Shown: positions 1 to 8,050 of the stretch, in pieces
Layout of the letters: every line of letters starts with the position of its first letter
How positions within the stretch are numbered: the first letter of the stretch is position 1
DNA from: an uncultured Alistipes sp.
GTDB taxonomy: Bacteria > Bacteroidota > Bacteroidia > Bacteroidales > Rikenellaceae
Length of the DNA: 22,436 nt
Direction of reading: 5' to 3'
NCBI GenBank assembly: GCA_900546005.1
Contig: URBJ01000034.1
Coordinates: 1-22,436, forward strand
Position numbers and translations under genes: made by a program
The notes under the pieces: generated by a model
Database searches by the model: none
Seen by the model: the letters and a program-made list of their open reading frames with translations, nothing else
Told to the model about the DNA's origin: nothing

Positions 1-2
1 CG

Positions 3-455
3 GATGTAGTGGGAACTCTGATGTCATCGGTGACAGATATCGTCAATACGATCAGTTATGTGCTGATTGCATTTGTGGCGATTTCACTGGTCGTATCTTC
101 AATTATGATCGGAGTCATTACGTATATCAGTGTGCTGGAGCGGAAGAAAGAGATCGGAATCTTAAGGGCGATCGGCGCATCGAAGAGGAATGTATCTCAG
201 GTGTTTAATGCGGAGACCTTCATTATTGGACTGTGTGCGGGACTGATCGGAATCGGACTGACGCTGTTGCTTCTGCTCCCTGGCAATATGATCATTCATG
301 CGGTGGCAGATAATTCCAATGTAAATGCAGTGCTTCCGGTTATTCCGGCACTGGTGCTGATCGCACTGGCCACACTGCTCACCATTCTGGGCGGCCTGAT
401 CCCCGCCAAGAGCGCCTCCAAGTGCGACCCCGTCAAGGCCCTGCGCTCGGAGTGA
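3..455 (+). CDS. FtsX-type ABC transporter permease, C-terminal part (5' end cut by window)
   Basis: This is the 3' end of a permease of the MacB/FtsX type, the membrane half of an ABC exporter. The frame is open from the first full codon (3-5), so the true start lies outside the window. Three hydrophobic segments are visible: one before the cytoplasmic signature, one after it and one near the end. The signature ERKKEIGILRAIGASKRNV sits between the first two and the tail IPAKSASKCDPVKALRSE is typical of the family's extreme C-terminus. The stop is TGA at 453-455. Base and codon use change within the gene: up to about 345 it uses A/T-ending codons freely, and afterwards it is strongly C/G-ending like the next gene. 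Family assignment is firm; the substrate is unknown. Confidence 0.88.
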   Translation, partial: DVVGTLMSSVTDIVNTISYVLIAFVAISLVVSSIMIGVITYISVLERKKEIGILRAIGASKRNVSQVFNAETFIIGLCAGLIGIGLTLLLLLPGNMIIHAVADNSNVNAVLPVIPALVLIALATLLTILGGLIPAKSASKCDPVKALRSE

Positions 456-474
456 TTCCCGGCAGACAAAACAC

Positions 475-513
475 AAGCGGACGGTTCCCCGATCGGGCAG
501 CCGCCCGCTTTTT
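475..513 (+). terminator. Terminator after the permease gene
   Basis: The left arm AAGCGGACGG (475-484) pairs with CCGCCCGCTT (501-510) with one A/C mismatch, and a short T run follows. It lies 20 bases after the permease stop, as a Rho-independent terminator should. The -35 box of the next gene's promoter directly abuts it. Confidence 0.65.
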
Positions 514-540
514 GCATTGCGGCGCATCTTGTGCTAAAAT
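512..540 (+). promoter_or_regulatory. Sigma70-type extended -10 promoter for the TrmH-like gene
   Basis: TTGCAT (512-517) and TAAAAT (535-540) are separated by 17 bases, and TGC precedes the -10 box, giving an extended -10 (TGnTAAAAT). This is the housekeeping promoter pattern of Firmicutes and Proteobacteria, not the TTTG/TAnnTTTG pattern of Bacteroidetes. A good Shine-Dalgarno (AAAGGAG, 554-560) follows, 9 bases before the ATG at 570. Confidence 0.7.
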
Positions 541-569
541 AAGAAAAAAACACAAAGGAGCCTTTTTCC

Positions 570-2090
570 ATGCCCAACATCATTGAGATCACTGATTTTT
601 CCGCGCCAGAGCTGGACGTCTATGCCCGCCTGACCCAGGCCCAGCTGCGCAATCGACTGGAGCCGGAAAAGGGCGTTTTTATTGCCGAGAGCCCCAAGGT
701 GATCGCGCGGGCGCTGGATGCCGGCTACCAGCCGCTGTCCCTGCTCATGGAACGCAAACAGATCACCGGCCCGGCCCAGGACATCCTGACCCGCTGCGGG
801 GACGCCCCGGTATACACGGCCGACCGCGAGATGCTGGCCCGCCTGACCGGCTACGAACTGACCCGCGGCGTGCTGTGTGCCTTCCGCCGCCCCGCGCCCC
901 GCACAGTAGAGCAGGTATGCCGGGATGCCCGCCGGGTGGCTGTGCTGGAGGGCATCGTGGATTCCACCAACGTGGGTGCCATCTTCCGCAGTGCTGCCGC
1001 ATTGAACATGGATGCGGTGCTCATCACGCCCTCCTGCTGCGACCCGCTGTGCCGCCGGGCGGTGCGCGTGAGCATGGGTACGGTGTTCCAGGTGCCCTGG
1101 GCGCAGATCGGCACCACCCCCGCCGACTGGCCGGAACACGGCATGGCACAGCTGCACGCTCTGGGCTTCAAGACCGCTGCCATGGCCCTGAGCGACCGTT
1201 CGGTGAGCATCGACGACAACGCCCTTGCCGCTGAGCCCAAACTGGCCATTGTGCTGGGCACCGAGGGCGACGGCCTGGCCCACAGCACCATCGCCGCCTG
1301 CGACTATACCGTGAAGATCCCCATGTCCCATGGGGTAGACTCGCTGAACGTAGCCGCTGCCAGTGCCGTAGGATATGTCGGTGCGGGAACCATCGAATTC
1401 CTTGTCGACAAGGATCGAAATTACTTCTTCCTCGAAATGAATACCCGGCTTCAGGTCGAACACCCCATTACCGAAGAGGTCGTGGGTATCGATCTGGTCA
1501 AAGAGCAGATCTTCATCGCCGACGGTCAGCCTCTGCGCTACAAACAGTCCGACATCCGGCAGCGCGGACACGCCATCGAGTGCCGAATCTGTGCGGAAGA
1601 TGCCGAAGCCAACTTCATGCCTTCTCCCGGACAGATCCGACTGCTCGTCGAGCCGAGCGGAATCGGCATCCGGTTGGACAGCTACGTCTACGAAAAGTAC
1701 GAGATTCCGATCCATTACGACCCGATGATCGGCAAACTGATCGTCTGGGCCACGAACCGGCAGTTTGCCATCGAACGGATGTGCCGGGCTTTGGACGAAT
1801 ACAAAATCACCGGCATCAAAAACAACATCACCTATCTGCATTCGATCATGCAGGTCGACGATTTTGTTCGCGGCGACTACAACACCTCGTTCATCGAGAA
1901 ACACGCCGAAGAGCTCGTTGCCGCCCACACGCCACAAGACAAAGAGGCCGAAGACATGACGCTGATCGCTGCCTTCGTCAACTATATGGTATTCATGGAG
2001 GATTCGGGTGCCTCTGCGGCCGCCCCGCAACAGACCGTAACCAGCCGCTGGCGCGAATACGGAAAACGCAAAGGGGTCAAAAGCTTTTAA
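570..2090 (+). CDS. Chimeric reading frame: TrmH/SpoU RNA methyltransferase joined to biotin carboxylase C-terminus
   Basis: The 506-aa frame holds two unrelated parts. Residues 1-267 are a TrmH/SpoU-family RNA 2'-O-methyltransferase. A substrate-binding N-terminal domain covers about 30-105, followed by the three SPOUT motifs: DSTNVGAIFRSA (131-142), IVLGTEGDGL (227-236) and IPMSHGVDSLNVAAASAV (250-267). Only the last few residues of a normal SpoU protein are missing. Residues 268-506 are the C-terminal half of a biotin carboxylase. The join falls at about 1368-1371, where the SpoU motif ends in ..SAV and a carboxylase would read ..AVGYVGAG. Codon use changes there from G/C-rich Clostridia-like to Bacteroidales-like. 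The start at 570 has a clear ribosome binding site. The fused protein would be a near-complete methyltransferase with a carboxylase lacking most of its ATP-grasp domain. An assembly or library chimera is most likely. Confidence 0.8.
   Translation: MPNIIEITDFSAPELDVYARLTQAQLRNRLEPEKGVFIAESPKVIARALDAGYQPLSLLMERKQITGPAQDILTRCGDAPVYTADREMLARLTGYELTRGVLCAFRRPAPRTVEQVCRDARRVAVLEGIVDSTNVGAIFRSAAALNMDAVLITPSCCDPLCRRAVRVSMGTVFQVPWAQIGTTPADWPEHGMAQLHALGFKTAAMALSDRSVSIDDNALAAEPKLAIVLGTEGDGLAHSTIAACDYTVKIPMSHGVDSLNVAAASAVGYVGAGTIEFLVDKDRNYFFLEMNTRLQVEHPITEEVVGIDLVKEQIFIADGQPLRYKQSDIRQRGHAIECRICAEDAEANFMPSPGQIRLLVEPSGIGIRLDSYVYEKYEIPIHYDPMIGKLIVWATNRQFAIERMCRALDEYKITGIKNNITYLHSIMQVDDFVRGDYNTSFIEKHAEELVAAHTPQDKEAEDMTLIAAFVNYMVFMEDSGASAAAPQQTVTSRWREYGKRKGVKSF
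1371..2090 (+). CDS. accC: Biotin carboxylase subunit of acyl-CoA carboxylase, C-terminal half (5' end replaced)
   Basis: This part matches the C-terminal half of AccC-type biotin carboxylases, which carboxylate carrier-bound biotin with ATP and bicarbonate. The active-site string EMNTRLQVEHPITE (frame residues 289-302) lines up with E. coli AccC residues 288 onward, keeping the Glu, Asn, Arg, Gln and Glu that bind ATP/bicarbonate. RGHAIECRICAED, IRLDSYVY and YDPMIGKLIVW follow in the usual order. A tail of about 60 residues after the normal AccC end (from roughly residue 448, ending GKRKGVKSF) resembles the extension seen in Bacteroidetes homologs. About 260 N-terminal residues (biotin carboxylase N domain and most of the ATP lid) are absent here and presumably lie intact in the source genome. 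It is followed after 20 bases by the carrier protein and then the carboxyltransferase, so it begins that operon. Confidence 0.85.
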   Translation, partial: GYVGAGTIEFLVDKDRNYFFLEMNTRLQVEHPITEEVVGIDLVKEQIFIADGQPLRYKQSDIRQRGHAIECRICAEDAEANFMPSPGQIRLLVEPSGIGIRLDSYVYEKYEIPIHYDPMIGKLIVWATNRQFAIERMCRALDEYKITGIKNNITYLHSIMQVDDFVRGDYNTSFIEKHAEELVAAHTPQDKEAEDMTLIAAFVNYMVFMEDSGASAAAPQQTVTSRWREYGKRKGVKSF

Positions 2091-2110
2091 CATAACTTAG
2101 ACACAGAGAG

Positions 2111-2632
2111 ATGGAAGTTCATATAGGAGACCGTATCGCCGACATCGAATTGTTGGAAAAGAACGGAAATAACGTACAAGTATCAATCGACGGAGAGGTT
2201 TTCAACGTCGACATGACCATGACCGACAACGGAAGCTGCTCGATTCTGCACAACGGCAAATCGTACAACATGGAGGTTCTTCGGTCCGAAAACGGAAAAA
2301 ACTATAAGGTCAACTGGCTCTTCAGCTCCTTCGACGTAAGCGTAGTGGATGCTCAGGCCAAGTACCTGCAAAGCCGTCGCAGCAACGATGCCCGGCAGGA
2401 CAACAACCTTTGCGCCCCGATGCCCGGAAAGATCGTTAAAATCGAGGTGAATGCCGGAGATACGGTGTCGGCAGGCAGCACGGTCATCGTCTTCGAAGCG
2501 ATGAAGATGCAGAGCTACCTGAAAGTGACCGAAGATTGTGTCGTAAAAGAGATTTTCGTCTCGGAAGGCGATTCGGCAGCCAGCGGACAACTGCTGATCA
2601 AACTGGATATTTTGAAAAACACGGAGGAGTAA
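2111..2632 (+). CDS. Biotin carboxyl carrier protein of acyl-CoA carboxylase
   Basis: This is a 173-aa cytoplasmic carrier. The C-terminal third (about 98-167) is a biotinyl/lipoyl domain with CAPMPGKIVKIEVNAGDTV and the biotinylation motif EAMKM; Lys132 is the expected biotin attachment site. The N-terminal ~90 residues form a beta-rich region typical of the longer Bacteroidetes carrier subunits that accompany PccB/MmdA-type carboxyltransferases, not of the shorter E. coli AccB. Biotin on Lys132 would swing between the upstream biotin carboxylase and the downstream carboxyltransferase. The gene starts 20 bases after the carboxylase stop and ends 3 bases before the next ATG, so the three genes are almost certainly co-transcribed. 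The start at 2111 follows a purine-rich stretch (AGAGAG) that may act as a weak ribosome binding site. Confidence 0.92.
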   Translation: MEVHIGDRIADIELLEKNGNNVQVSIDGEVFNVDMTMTDNGSCSILHNGKSYNMEVLRSENGKNYKVNWLFSSFDVSVVDAQAKYLQSRRSNDARQDNNLCAPMPGKIVKIEVNAGDTVSAGSTVIVFEAMKMQSYLKVTEDCVVKEIFVSEGDSAASGQLLIKLDILKNTEE

Positions 2633-2635
2633 ACT

Positions 2636-4168
2636 ATGGATAAGGAACAGACATATCAGGATTTCGAACAACGGAACAAGGCCGCCGAACTGGGCGGAGG
2701 CAGCGACAAATTGCAAAAACAGCACGACGCCGGCAAAATGACGGCACGCGAACGGATCGAGACCCTGCTCGATAAGGGCACTTTCGTCGAGATCGACAAA
2801 TTCGTTACGCATCGATGCACGAACTTCGGAATGGACAAACATAAGATTCCGGGCGACGGCGTGGTTTCGGGTTACGGAAAGATCGACGGGCGGCAGGTAT
2901 TCGTCTATGCATACGACTTCACGGTGTACGGCGGATCGCTCAGCAGCGCCAATGCCGCAAAGATCGTAAAGATACAAACCATGGCCCTCAAAAACGGTGC
3001 GCCCGTAATCGCCCTGAACGACTCGGGCGGAGCCCGGATTCAGGAAGGGGTTGAAAGCTTGACCGGATATGCCAACATATTTTTCCAGAACACCATCGCA
3101 TCGGGAGTGATTCCTCAGATCTCGGCCATTCTGGGTCCCTGCGCCGGAGGAGCCTGCTACTCTCCGGCTCTGACCGACTTTATCTTCATGGTCAACGAAA
3201 AGAGTCACATGTTTGTTACTGGTCCGGACGTGGTGAAAACCGTAACCCACGAAGTAGTCACCAAAGAGGAGCTCGGCGGTGCCTATACCCACAGCAGCAA
3301 AAGCGGTGTGGCCCACTTCATGGGCAACAGCGAAGAGGAGGTGCTGATGGGCATCCGCGAACTGTTCAGCTTCCTGCCTTCGAACAATATGGAAGATGCC
3401 CCGAGTGTTCCCACCTCCGATGACATTCACCGCGAAGACGAACGCCTTGACACGATCATTCCGGCCGACCCCAATGTACCTTACGATGTGAAAGAGATCA
3501 TCGAATCGGTTGTGGACGACCACTACTTCTTCGAAATCATGCCCCACTTCGCGCAAAACGTGGTGATCGGATTTGCACGGTTGGCGGGACGTACTGTCGG
3601 CATCGTAGCCAACCAACCCGCCTTTTTGGCCGGCGTACTGGACATCGACGCCTCGGACAAAGCGGCCCGGTTCATCCGCTTCTGCGACTGCTTCAACATC
3701 CCGCTCATTACACTGGAGGACGTTCCGGGATTCCTACCCGGATGTACGCAAGAGCACAACGGAATCATCCGTCACGGTGCAAAGATTGTCTACGCCTATG
3801 TCGAAGCTACCGTTCCGAAGATTACGCTCATTCTGCGTAAAGCCTACGGAGGGGCCTATATCGTCATGTCGAGCAAGCAGACCGGTTCGGACGTCAATCT
3901 CTCCTACCCTTCGGCCGAAATCGCCGTGATGGGAGCGGAAGGTGCCGTAAACATCCTCTACCGCAACATGAGCGAAGAGGAGAAGAAAAAGGCGATCGAG
4001 GAGTACCGCACGAACTTTGCCAATCCGTATAAAGCTGCCGAATTGGGATATATCGACGAGATCATCCTGCCGAGACAAACTCGTGCCAAACTGATTCAGG
4101 CTCTCGATATGACCCACAACAAAATTCGGAGCAATCCGCCGAAAAAACACGGCAATATGCCTCTATAG
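2636..4168 (+). CDS. Acyl-CoA carboxylase carboxyltransferase (PccB/MmdA family)
   Basis: At 510 aa it is full-length for the propionyl-CoA carboxylase beta / methylmalonyl-CoA decarboxylase alpha family. Two crotonase-like halves are visible. The N half carries DSGGARIQEGVESL (129-142) and GPCAGGACYSPALTDFI (167-183), where the backbone amides form the acyl-CoA oxyanion hole. The C half carries EDVPGFLPGCTQEHNGIIRHG (from 361) and KAYGGAYIVMSSK (402-414), the second oxyanion hole for biotin. It moves the carboxyl group between biotin and an acyl-CoA. The start is fixed by GGAGG at 2623-2627 inside the end of the carrier gene. Ile409 stands where strict propionyl-CoA carboxylases have Asp, so acetyl-CoA use or methylmalonyl-CoA decarboxylation remains possible. 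With biotin carboxylase and carrier genes upstream, an ATP-dependent carboxylase is favoured; no membrane decarboxylase subunits are seen. Confidence 0.92.
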   Translation: MDKEQTYQDFEQRNKAAELGGGSDKLQKQHDAGKMTARERIETLLDKGTFVEIDKFVTHRCTNFGMDKHKIPGDGVVSGYGKIDGRQVFVYAYDFTVYGGSLSSANAAKIVKIQTMALKNGAPVIALNDSGGARIQEGVESLTGYANIFFQNTIASGVIPQISAILGPCAGGACYSPALTDFIFMVNEKSHMFVTGPDVVKTVTHEVVTKEELGGAYTHSSKSGVAHFMGNSEEEVLMGIRELFSFLPSNNMEDAPSVPTSDDIHREDERLDTIIPADPNVPYDVKEIIESVVDDHYFFEIMPHFAQNVVIGFARLAGRTVGIVANQPAFLAGVLDIDASDKAARFIRFCDCFNIPLITLEDVPGFLPGCTQEHNGIIRHGAKIVYAYVEATVPKITLILRKAYGGAYIVMSSKQTGSDVNLSYPSAEIAVMGAEGAVNILYRNMSEEEKKKAIEEYRTNFANPYKAAELGYIDEIILPRQTRAKLIQALDMTHNKIRSNPPKKHGNMPL

Positions 4169-4191
4169 AGCATACACCTATGAAAAATTGG

Positions 4192-4232
4192 ACGGGATAT
4201 ACCGAAGCAGGTATGTCCCGTTTCGATTTTAA
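4192..4232 (+). terminator. Terminator of the carboxylase operon
   Basis: ACGGGATATACC (4192-4203) pairs with GGTATGTCCCGT (4210-4221) across a 6-base loop, with one G-T wobble, and a T-rich tract follows. It sits 23 bases after the carboxyltransferase stop. Confidence 0.8.
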
Positions 4233-4371
4233 TTTCACACCTATACCTTTTAATAATCCGAACAAAACAGGCCGCATCGTTTAGGTCAGAAAAGATCCGT
4301 ACTCTACTCTATTTGACCACTTTATTAAAAAACTGTCAATTTTTCATAAAAACGCAGATATAGATAATCGA

Positions 4372-4379
4372 TATTTTTG
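4372..4379 (+). promoter_or_regulatory. Bacteroidetes -7 box upstream of the large surface lipoprotein
   Basis: TATTTTTG matches the Bacteroidetes -7 consensus TAnnTTTG exactly and lies 30 bases before the ATG. No TTTG is present at the expected -33 spacing, so an activator may be needed or the match may be chance. There is no Shine-Dalgarno before the ATG, which is usual in this phylum. Confidence 0.45.
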
Positions 4380-4409
4380 TTTCAACTCTAATCATTTACT
4401 ATCTGCTTT

Positions 4410-7400
4410 ATGAAAAAAACCTATTTATCTATCCTGTCATTGGTCTCAATGGCATTGGTTTTCGGCTCGTGCCAACGCGACGAGCTCGAATCAGAGGTCG
4501 TTGGCGGTGAAGTAGAGGTCTCTCTCTCCGCTGGGCTACCCTCGGGCCTGACTACCTACGGGTCCTCTCACATGGGTGGTGCTACGAATGTCAACGCCGA
4601 CGAGTTTGACCTCAGATACACCCTCGAAGTCTACGACGGTGAGGAGGTCGTGTACGAAGCTACTTCAATCGTACCGCAAAATTTCGACTCTGAGAATGCC
4701 AGCTTCTCGGCCAGACTCCTCGCAAAAAAGTATAAATTCGTCCTCTGGGCCGATTTCGTAACGAACGGAACCCAAGACGACTTATACTACAACACTGCTG
4801 ACCTCCGTAACATCAGCTACACCGGAAAGGTCGATGCGGCAAAATTGTCGGATGACGCCGTCGACGCCTATTATAAAGTCGTGGACGTCGACCTCACAAC
4901 CGGTGGAAAACAGATCTCCGGAATCAAGCTCCAACGCCCATTCGGTAAGATCCGGTTCGTCGCTACGGATGCGCTCTCCAACGGGGTCAGCCAAGCCGAA
5001 ACTCCGGCCAGCGTGAAAATCGACTTCAAGGGCGCTTCTGTCCCCTCTTCGTTCAATGCCCTCACGGGTGAAGCCAGCGAAAACTTGACAGTCGATGCAT
5101 TCACATTCATCCCTGCTCAGGAGGATGCCGTGGTCAGCGGTGAAACCAAAGAAAATGCATATATCCTCGGATATGCCTATTTCTTCGCTACGGAGCCCGC
5201 TTCCGCTCACGAAGTGGACGTGACCGTTTACAGCGACCCGGCTGCTTCTGCTCAAATCGGCGTCCGGAACCTCTCTAAAATCCCTGTTGCTGAAAACAAA
5301 CTAACCACTGTCATCGGTAACTTCTTCACTAATGAAGGGGGTATCGACATCATCGTTGAAGATGAATTCGGCAACGAAGAGTCCGTCGATGTGGAAGATT
5401 TGTCGTATCCGGTCGAGGGTGTGCTGAATACCAATACCGGAGTTACCTACGAAACCATCGCTGCCGCCATCGCTGAAGCTAAGGACGGCGCCGTCTTGAC
5501 TCTCGCCGCTCAACAATTCGACGAGCTGATCGATATCAACATGGCCGTAACCCGCGCATCCGTTACAGCACCCGCTTCATTAACCATTGTAGGTCAAGAA
5601 GGTAGTTTTGTAAACGGTGCCTCCATATCGGCAGGAGATGTTACTCTGAAGAACATCGAGTTCAACGGAACAGGAACATACGCTACCGTACACGTGGCCA
5701 ACGATGCCAAAGTGAACCTGCAAAATTGTACGATCAATGCACCAGAAGGAACCGCCGGCCGCCCGATAGAATCGGCCATGACAATATCCGGTTCTCTGAT
5801 CATCGAAGGATGTGTGATCTACAACAACGGACGTCCGGATTCTTATCTCAATCCTGCTGCCGAGAGCGGAATTATCCAAGTATTAAACAACGAGTTCAAG
5901 GATGGTCATTTGGCTGCTGAATATCAAGTAGATGTTCAAAGCGCTGCCGCCTATCCGGTAGTCAAAGGCAACACCTTCAGTGCTGAGTCCCACATCGGTG
6001 TATCCGACGCTACGGCTCAAAGCGAAGCTGTCAACCTCTCTCGCGAAGTGAAACTTTTCATCAACGGAATGATCGAAGAAAATACATTCGCAGATGCAGA
6101 CCAAGTCAAGGTAATCATCACTCCGCTCCCGTACGATCCTAAGAAACCCACGATCGATCTTACCGACAAGATTCCGATGGGCCCCGTTTACAACGAAACG
6201 ACCGGATACGACTACATGAGCATCCGGGATGCCGTCGAGGCAGCTGAAGAGGGTAACGTAATTCTCATCAGCGAAGGCGAATACGATCTCGGTGAGCCGG
6301 GACAGGCAGATGAAAAGGGTCCCAACGGATACTACCTCAAGATCGACAAAGCTGGATTGACACTTAAGGGTGAAGGCAATGTAAAGGTGTTCACCTCCCA
6401 CCAAGCCGCTGCAAATATCGGAGGTACGTGGAGTCTCCAGAATCTTGTCACTGTAAAAGCAGAGAACGTTACTATTGACAATATAACCATCTATGCCAAC
6501 TACAATGAATATTACCAAGGTCCGAACAAAACCATCGAAGTCTACTCAAACGAGGGAAACAACTTCACGATCAAAAATTGTACGTTGGCCGATGCTGATG
6601 GCAAGAAAGACGCCGGTTGTCTGTACATCGGTAGCGATGGAGAGACCACTCAGACCGCAACCGTTGAAAACTGTACGTTCATCAATTCGGCAATCAGCGT
6701 ACGCCCCAACACATCGGCTACGATTACCGGATGTACGTTCGATGGCATCAGAGAAACAGCCGGCTGGAATACGAGTCTGGGTGCGCGCGGCAAAGCCGTT
6801 GTTTCCGAATGTAGTTTCGTTAACTGCGACGGCGAATATGCCTCTACCGTAGTAAATGCCTTAGGCGACGGACTCATCGATCTGGTAAATTGTAACTTCC
6901 CGAGCGACAACGTCTACTGGACCAATGACGACAACAGCATTATCCTCATCAATGGAGCCTATTCGTTCTCTGGCGGAGAGGGTACCTACGAAGAGCCCTA
7001 TGAAGTTTCGACTCCCGAGGACATTCTGATGATCGGCAAGTTGTATACAGCCGGATACTACAACACGATATACAGTGCATCATTCGAAATGACCAACGAC
7101 ATCGACATCTCCGATACTCCTATAAAGAACCTTGGCGTTATGGGCTTCCTCTTTGACGGAAACGGCCATACGCTGACCGTCACCCTGACCTCAGAGAGCG
7201 GTGTGGGAGCCGGTAATAATGTAGGGCTTTTCGCCGCATTCAATGGAAAAGGGAACGAATACATCTACGAAGCCACGACCCCCGAAGAGCTCAATGATCC
7301 CAAAGCTTACGAACTCAATGGTAAAAAATACATCATCAAAGGAGGATGTATCCGTGACCTCGTAATAGAAGGTTCGATCTATTCAAATGCGAATGGACTT

Positions 7401-7970
7401 GTATCTCCTCTGGGATGTGGCTATAACACCGGATACATCATCAACGTGAAAAACTATGCCGATATAACCGCTGAAGGTGACGCTTATTTCGTTGCCGGCA
7501 TCGTTTCCGGAACCAAAGGAACGGGTCTTGTTCTCGATTGTGAAAACCACGGAACCATCACGGTCAACGGCAACAGTTCGGTGATCGGTGGTATCACAGC
7601 TCAGCTCTATGGAGGAAGTGCCTGCAACGGCACCTATCCCGACATATTGGCACCCTACTCTTCTTCCGTTCAGAATTGTAAAAACTATGGTGCAATCATA
7701 GCCAACGGCAGTAAAGACGTGGGCGGTATCGTCGGACAGACGCACGGCTATGGCGGATACAGATGTATTATTGATTGTGTGAACGAAGGTAATATTTCCG
7801 GAAACACCAACGTCGGTGGTATCATCGGACGCCATGCGTCGACTGGTGGAAGCCTCATGCTTTCAGGCAATACGAACACCGGTGCGATCACCAGCGCTGA
7901 CGGCACGGACGGCCCCATCTATGGTAAAAACGATGGAACCTTGATCGATGGATCGCAAAGCAACGAATAA
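4410..7970 (+). CDS. Surface lipoprotein with fimbrillin-like N-terminus, two beta-helix blocks and a GLUG-like tail
   Basis: This is a 1186-aa predicted outer-surface protein with no recognised catalytic motif. The leader MKKTYLSILSLVSMALVFGS is followed by lipobox Cys21 and then QRDELES, acidic residues of the kind that route Bacteroidetes lipoproteins to the cell surface. About 30-325 resembles the fimbrillin-like/DUF6562-type domains of Bacteroidales, including the LQRPFGKIRF and NKLTTVIGNFF strands. Two parallel beta-helix regions follow. One starts near 345 (YETIAAAIAEAKDG) and one near 600 (YMSIRDAVEAAEEG); both have repeated I.NCT.. / V.NCTF turns. The last ~180 residues (about 1000-1170) repeat NCKNYGAI..G...VGGIVGQ-type units like GLUG motifs. 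An adhesin or glycan-binding role is likely (inference). A smaller gene at 9546 shares its middle part. The DUF number is from memory; the architecture is clear. Confidence 0.82.
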   Translation: MKKTYLSILSLVSMALVFGSCQRDELESEVVGGEVEVSLSAGLPSGLTTYGSSHMGGATNVNADEFDLRYTLEVYDGEEVVYEATSIVPQNFDSENASFSARLLAKKYKFVLWADFVTNGTQDDLYYNTADLRNISYTGKVDAAKLSDDAVDAYYKVVDVDLTTGGKQISGIKLQRPFGKIRFVATDALSNGVSQAETPASVKIDFKGASVPSSFNALTGEASENLTVDAFTFIPAQEDAVVSGETKENAYILGYAYFFATEPASAHEVDVTVYSDPAASAQIGVRNLSKIPVAENKLTTVIGNFFTNEGGIDIIVEDEFGNEESVDVEDLSYPVEGVLNTNTGVTYETIAAAIAEAKDGAVLTLAAQQFDELIDINMAVTRASVTAPASLTIVGQEGSFVNGASISAGDVTLKNIEFNGTGTYATVHVANDAKVNLQNCTINAPEGTAGRPIESAMTISGSLIIEGCVIYNNGRPDSYLNPAAESGIIQVLNNEFKDGHLAAEYQVDVQSAAAYPVVKGNTFSAESHIGVSDATAQSEAVNLSREVKLFINGMIEENTFADADQVKVIITPLPYDPKKPTIDLTDKIPMGPVYNETTGYDYMSIRDAVEAAEEGNVILISEGEYDLGEPGQADEKGPNGYYLKIDKAGLTLKGEGNVKVFTSHQAAANIGGTWSLQNLVTVKAENVTIDNITIYANYNEYYQGPNKTIEVYSNEGNNFTIKNCTLADADGKKDAGCLYIGSDGETTQTATVENCTFINSAISVRPNTSATITGCTFDGIRETAGWNTSLGARGKAVVSECSFVNCDGEYASTVVNALGDGLIDLVNCNFPSDNVYWTNDDNSIILINGAYSFSGGEGTYEEPYEVSTPEDILMIGKLYTAGYYNTIYSASFEMTNDIDISDTPIKNLGVMGFLFDGNGHTLTVTLTSESGVGAGNNVGLFAAFNGKGNEYIYEATTPEELNDPKAYELNGKKYIIKGGCIRDLVIEGSIYSNANGLVSPLGCGYNTGYIINVKNYADITAEGDAYFVAGIVSGTKGTGLVLDCENHGTITVNGNSSVIGGITAQLYGGSACNGTYPDILAPYSSSVQNCKNYGAIIANGSKDVGGIVGQTHGYGGYRCIIDCVNEGNISGNTNVGGIIGRHASTGGSLMLSGNTNTGAITSADGTDGPIYGKNDGTLIDGSQSNE

Positions 7971-8007
7971 AGAATGACCCCTTTGACCTAAATTAGTATA
8001 AACCTGC

Positions 8008-8050
8008 AAACAGCCACTGACCGGATACTCTTGTCAGTGGCTGTTTCTTT
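8008..8050 (+). terminator. Terminator after the large lipoprotein gene
   Basis: A perfect 14-bp stem, AAACAGCCACTGAC (8008-8021) with GTCAGTGGCTGTTT (8033-8046), has an 11-base loop and runs into a pyrimidine-rich CTTTC. It begins 37 bases after the stop codon. The A/T-flanked stem could also work in the opposite direction. Confidence 0.8.

Noticed and set aside
534..2093. 519-codon open frame on the minus strand opposite the TrmH/carboxylase frame
   Set aside because: It is the antisense shadow of a GC-rich coding strand; low-complexity Gly/Ala/His/Arg-rich translation, while the plus frame has clear family motifs.
2183..3616. 477-codon minus-strand open frame opposite the carboxylase genes
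   Set aside because: It overlaps two well-identified genes on the other strand and has no recognisable domain.
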